The translations under genes and the position numbers were made by a program. Under the pieces are notes generated by a model. That model saw only the letters and a program-made list of their open reading frames with translations, was not told the origin of the DNA and ran no database searches. DNA of 64,000 nt from Hyaloperonospora brassicae (Eukaryota > Oomycota > Peronosporomycetes > Peronosporales > Peronosporaceae), in contig CANTFL010001234.1 of assembly GCA_947650285.1 (NCBI GenBank), positions 371,740 to 435,739 on the forward strand. The letters are read 5' to 3'. Shown here piece by piece: positions 60,943-64,000 of the stretch. Within the stretch, counting starts at the first letter, position 1, and the number at the start of each line of letters is the position of its first letter.

Positions 60943-61380
60943 TGTAACGAGGCATTGGTCGCTTCGTACTGGAACATCAGTACGAAGCCATCTCTCACTG
61001 ACAACAGTGAAGATCAGTGTCCTGTTAGGTTAATGCCCAATACAGAAGAAGTGCAAACGAGTAACAGAAACATTTGGTCGTAGCAACGTAAAAGTGTTAC
61101 TTAAATAACTAGGTCCAATTATCTCTTGTGTCTGATTTACCGTAACCTGATCATATTAATATATCAAACCATGTAAGAGGAAGACTACTCACCGCCCATT
61201 TCGCGCGTCTAGAAGCGATTGGTGGGCTGATATAAACACAATTTTCAACCATCGAGTAGATCTTTGTGTCATCTTAACAATATCAGTGTAGTTAGTGATA
61301 TTGTAAGAAGAATTTTCACCAGAATATTCTTCAATACCATTTCGCACAATGGTATTTCATTAATGGGCTACCTTGTATCA
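60943..61380 (-). repeat. 5' LTR of G3 (mosaic)
   Basis: On the minus strand it begins tgatacaaggtagcccatta and ends cctcgttaca. The middle (61053 to about 61347) is almost identical to the G3 3' LTR, with three differences noted (core ccgcccatttcgcgcg against ccacccattgcgcgcg, and accatcgag against accaacgag). Both flanks are strongly diverged from it. The sharp change in identity suggests partial gene conversion. Confidence 0.85.
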
Positions 61381-63010
61381 GACGTGTTATTGTAATATCA
61401 TATCATATTATGGGAATTTATCACTGGTGATAAGCACAAATAATATGTCGATTACTAACCGATGTATTATCCCGTAACGTCTGGTGTCCTAATGCACGAG
61501 AGGCCGTTTCCCCACTCAAGATACGACAAGAGAAAATAGCGGCAACGATGAATATAGTGGTCAGATTTTGCAAAATTTCTGACTTTATCGGTTATTACGG
61601 TGGTACACTGTTAGCGGTACAGCCATGGGCTAGGTACGTGTACCCTGTGATGTATCAATCATTCAAATTAGTGTCCCTTCAGCCACCAATTGTGCGTTTC
61701 AGATTTTACTGGGTATGAGGGGTAAGCCTTAAAATTTATTTTATACGTAGCATTTATCATAGTGTTCAAAACTGAACAGACAACAAGTTCGTCAATTGAT
61801 CTGAACCAGACACGGGCTTTTGGGATGGCATCTTCGGTGACTAAAGTAAGAAGCCTCGTTAAGGCATATACTCTTTACACTTGGTACTGTTGTTATCCGA
61901 AATTGTAGTAGTTCCTTCAACTAGGAGTATGTTCGAATGCTCTTGCGGTGTATTGATATAAGGTTAAAAAAATTCTGCATAAAAATTTATCTTCTGTTGT
62001 TGCTGATGCACTAGCTGTCTGCTACCTCCAGGTGACAATTACTTTCCAGCTCTACTGCTAGCCACTCACTTCCCAGCTCTGCTTTTAGACACTCCAACGC
62101 ATCTTTTTATCTCTCTAGACAAGCATGTGGTGACTTGTGCACACGAATTGGCGCGCCTTTTCAGGCGCACCGAAATGCCACATGACATGACCACATGTCC
62201 ATTTCTAACACACTAGTGTCTCAGTAAGCAAAGCAGACTCGTTGGGTCGCCTTTTTGTAAGGAAGAAAAATGCTCGGTGAGCTTAAAGCCCTCCTCTAGC
62301 AAAAGAGCTTTATAGCTTTGCTACAGGCGAAGTCGGTCCGACGGTACATATGGAGGTCAAAATCCGAAGGAATGTCAAAGGGCTGATGTACCGGTCATGA
62401 TCCTAACGTATTCGATGCGCATGAGACACATCAAACTGCGATGGTATTTCTCGCGAGAGCCAATCGCGTTTGATAGTGTGCAGATAAAAAGGTGCACGGT
62501 AAGTCGACCCAGCGGGTGCTTTCGCTAAGGCTCTCGATGAAATAAGGCTGGCACGTCTATCAGACTCGATGAATGTGCGAGGCTAACCTTGGGAGGAGCG
62601 TGTTGGCTGAAGCATACTACGATTGGGGTGACAATACTTGACCAGGGCGTTAAGTTGAAGGGTGAGTGTTTGTTGTACACGAGAAAAAGGTTGGAAGGAT
62701 GCTAACTGGATGTGAAGTTTTAAAATGGAAAGGAGCTGTTGATGTAAGCAGAATGGGAGGTCCTAGAAAAGGGCTGCTATGGTACACTGGTAGACGACAG
62801 CAAATAAATGGAGAAGGAAGGTAGGAGACCTATCAAGTAGACAATATACGACAGCTCCGAAACTACGTTAGGGACGGAAGCTGGTTTTACGACAACATGC
62901 TTCTTTGTTAGTAGGTTTGCAAAAGTCACACGATGTCACACGACGAGATCGCGTATCAAGTTCATTGGAATCTTGTTGAAGTTCCTCTGCGCTGGTCGTC
63001 CTGCCGATAT
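61381..63010. other. Gap between G3 and G4
   Basis: About 1.6 kb. No recognised gene. CAGACGT and ACGTCTG at 61379 and 61468 could be ends of a very small inverted-repeat element. A repeated cttcccagctct/ctttccagctct phrase occurs at 62042-62085. Confidence 0.35.
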
Positions 63011-63402
63011 TGTAACGGAGCACACCCTTGCGTGAACTTAACGCAAGGGTTTAGGTGCCCCGACAGACGTACGTAAGGCAAAAGAGGAAGCGTAGATAAG
63101 GTAAAAGCAGAACTGTTATATTAATATAATTAAGTCCATAACCACTGTCTCTCTGTTTGACTTAGCTTAATCATACTAATCTAACTGAGTGTATGACGAC
63201 GTCTACTCACCACTTATTGCGCGCGTCTTGCGACGATTGGTGGGTTGATATCGTCAAGATATCAACCAATGAGCAGACTCTTTGGTCGACCCATCAATAT
63301 CACCACCATTGGTGATATTGTGAAAAGAATATTCAACATAATATTATTTATTGTCATTATCTTATAAATTACACTTTCCATGTAACGGGCTGCCCCGTTA
63401 CA
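63011..63402 (-). repeat. 3' LTR of G4
   Basis: On the minus strand it starts tgtaacggggcagcccgtta and ends gtgtgctccgttaca (392 bp). It contains the family core with cccaccaatcgtcgcaagac, then gcgcgcaataagtggtgagt. The purine tract and antisense ORF lie on its right side, so this is the 3' LTR of a minus-strand element. Confidence 0.88.
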
Positions 63403-63415
63403 TCACCCCCCTTAA
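63403..63415 (-). other. Polypurine tract of G4
   Basis: On the minus strand the run ttaaggggggtga directly precedes the LTR start. Confidence 0.7.
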
Positions 63416-63533
63416 CTGATAGTCACCGTGTGACTATCGAAAAATATGGCGGCCACCCGTTGGCCACCATTGGGATAGGGAGCACTTGTTGGGTCCGTTC
63501 CATTCACTTTCCACCCGACCTCGCATAGTTAAC

Positions 63534-64000
63534 ATGTCTATGCGGTGTGACTCAAGACACGCACAGCCCGCTGCTGTGCCAGCCTCTGCGGCAGACGATC
63601 GGTCGTCTGCTTCTCGTTCTCCGCCTGCAGCAAGAGGAGCTATAGGTGCACGCGGTACAACACCGCGTGCGCATGATGACCTCGACATTGAGGTCATCTA
63701 CTCTGGCGAGTCAGACGTGTCTGACCCGAAAAGCCTTTGGAGGCATCGCGTTCACCTGCGGTGTCTCATTCATCCACGACACTGCCGGACGTACGAACTC
63801 GTGACATGTGTCACAGTCTATTCGGCAGTGATGATGAGTCTGATGATGATTATGATTGTTCATCTCCGCGATCAACTCATGCTCCTTCGCACGAGCGACT
63901 TGACGATGGTGCAAGTCATCGTCATACTGACAACCGTATTACCGACAAGGGTACCATTGTGAAGCGTGATGAGCTGAAGCCGTGGCGTTTGCCTGAACGG
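63534..64000 (+). pseudogene. Antisense ORF of G4 (partial, one frameshift)
   Basis: It starts MSMRCDSRHAQPAAVPASAA, with the ATG 132 bp from the LTR edge. An acidic stretch HDDLDIEVIYSGESDVSD follows. A single-base loss near 63727-63730 relative to G1 shifts the frame. Afterwards the frame is open to the window end with EASRSPAVSHSST, RDMCHSLFGSDDESDDDYDC, DDGASHRHTDNRITDKGT and DELKPWRLPER. The first ~155 codons are thus nearly intact apart from one frameshift. The composition is serine-, arginine- and acid-rich. No sense coding overlaps here. Confidence 0.7.

Larger units (their letters stand above)
53148..61380 (-). mobile_element. G3: Ty3/gypsy retrotransposon, minus strand, 3' LTR truncated
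   Basis: Read on the minus strand, the element runs from a 5' LTR (61380-60943) through primer site, gag, protease, RT, RNase H, nested Pack-type element, integrase and antisense ORF to a 3' LTR that lacks its last 53 bp at 53148. Domain content equals G2; from 58842 down it is the same sequence. All genes are broken. The truncation exactly at the repeat junction indicates that the inverted arrangement arose by a DNA rearrangement, not by two independent insertions. Confidence 0.88.
63011..64000 (-). mobile_element. G4: 3' end of another Ty3/gypsy element, cut by the window
   Basis: The 3' LTR, polypurine tract and start of the antisense ORF are visible; the rest lies beyond the window. Its antisense frame is the best preserved of the four. 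It is a separate, diverged member of the same family. Confidence 0.85.

Noticed and set aside
61379..61475. Tiny inverted-repeat element with CAGACGT ends
   Set aside because: Only 7 bp match, and one end overlaps the G3 LTR edge, so chance is likely.
63011..64000. CRISPR array or prokaryotic island anywhere in the window
   Set aside because: No regularly spaced short repeats, no operon-like gene packing and no ribosome-binding-site pattern were seen; all features are eukaryotic.

Overview
The window looks like a repeat-dense, gene-poor stretch of an oomycete genome, most likely a downy mildew or Phytophthora relative. Three things point that way: a secreted EER-type effector gene (8035-9105) with an oomycete-style initiator about 33 bp before its ATG; Ty3/gypsy elements with a chromodomain-type pol C-terminus; and relics of MULE, pogo/Tigger and copia elements. 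The species cannot be fixed from the sequence. The only convincing intact host gene is the effector. A short secreted peptide (31964-32140, minus) is possible.

Layout: 1-4660 is copy A of an old diverged repeat whose partner, copy B, lies at about 39370-44030. 4660-7980 is unassigned, with short coding-like pieces. 8035-9105 is the effector. 9539-17243 is a complete but decayed gypsy element (G1) with two LTRs, primer site, gag, pro, RT/RNase H, integrase, polypurine tract and an antisense ORF. 17966-18240 is a truncated LTR. 19385-21030 (minus) is a MULE transposase relic and 21600-22675 (plus) a Tigger-type transposase relic. 22.7-39.3 kb is AT-rich and almost empty, apart from a GATC-dense patch (25.8-26.4 kb), a small secreted-peptide ORF and a TIR-bounded element near 36-37 kb. 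44050-61380 is a complex of two gypsy elements in opposite orientation, G2 (plus) and G3 (minus). 63011-64000 is the 3' end of a fourth, minus-strand gypsy element (G4) that runs off the window.

The central structure of 44-61 kb is a 5.7-kb inverted repeat (46327-52020 against 53148-58842). Its arms are almost identical around a 1.1-kb spacer that holds a decayed copia fragment. Each arm carries the same nested DNA transposon (47980-48904 and 56265-57189), which contains pieces of two unrelated host genes: an adenylate kinase exon and a 3-hydroxyacyl-CoA dehydratase (PHS1/HACD) exon. This is a Pack-MULE-like gene capture sitting inside a retrotransposon that was itself duplicated as an inverted repeat.

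The most system-like observation is an antisense reading frame of about 1.53 kb in all four gypsy copies. It starts about 130 bp inside the 3' LTR and reads back towards pol, overlapping the chromodomain end of pol. The frame is broken in every copy here, but conserved peptide blocks survive between diverged copies, including ones beyond the end of pol. This suggests the family encodes a second, oppositely transcribed protein.
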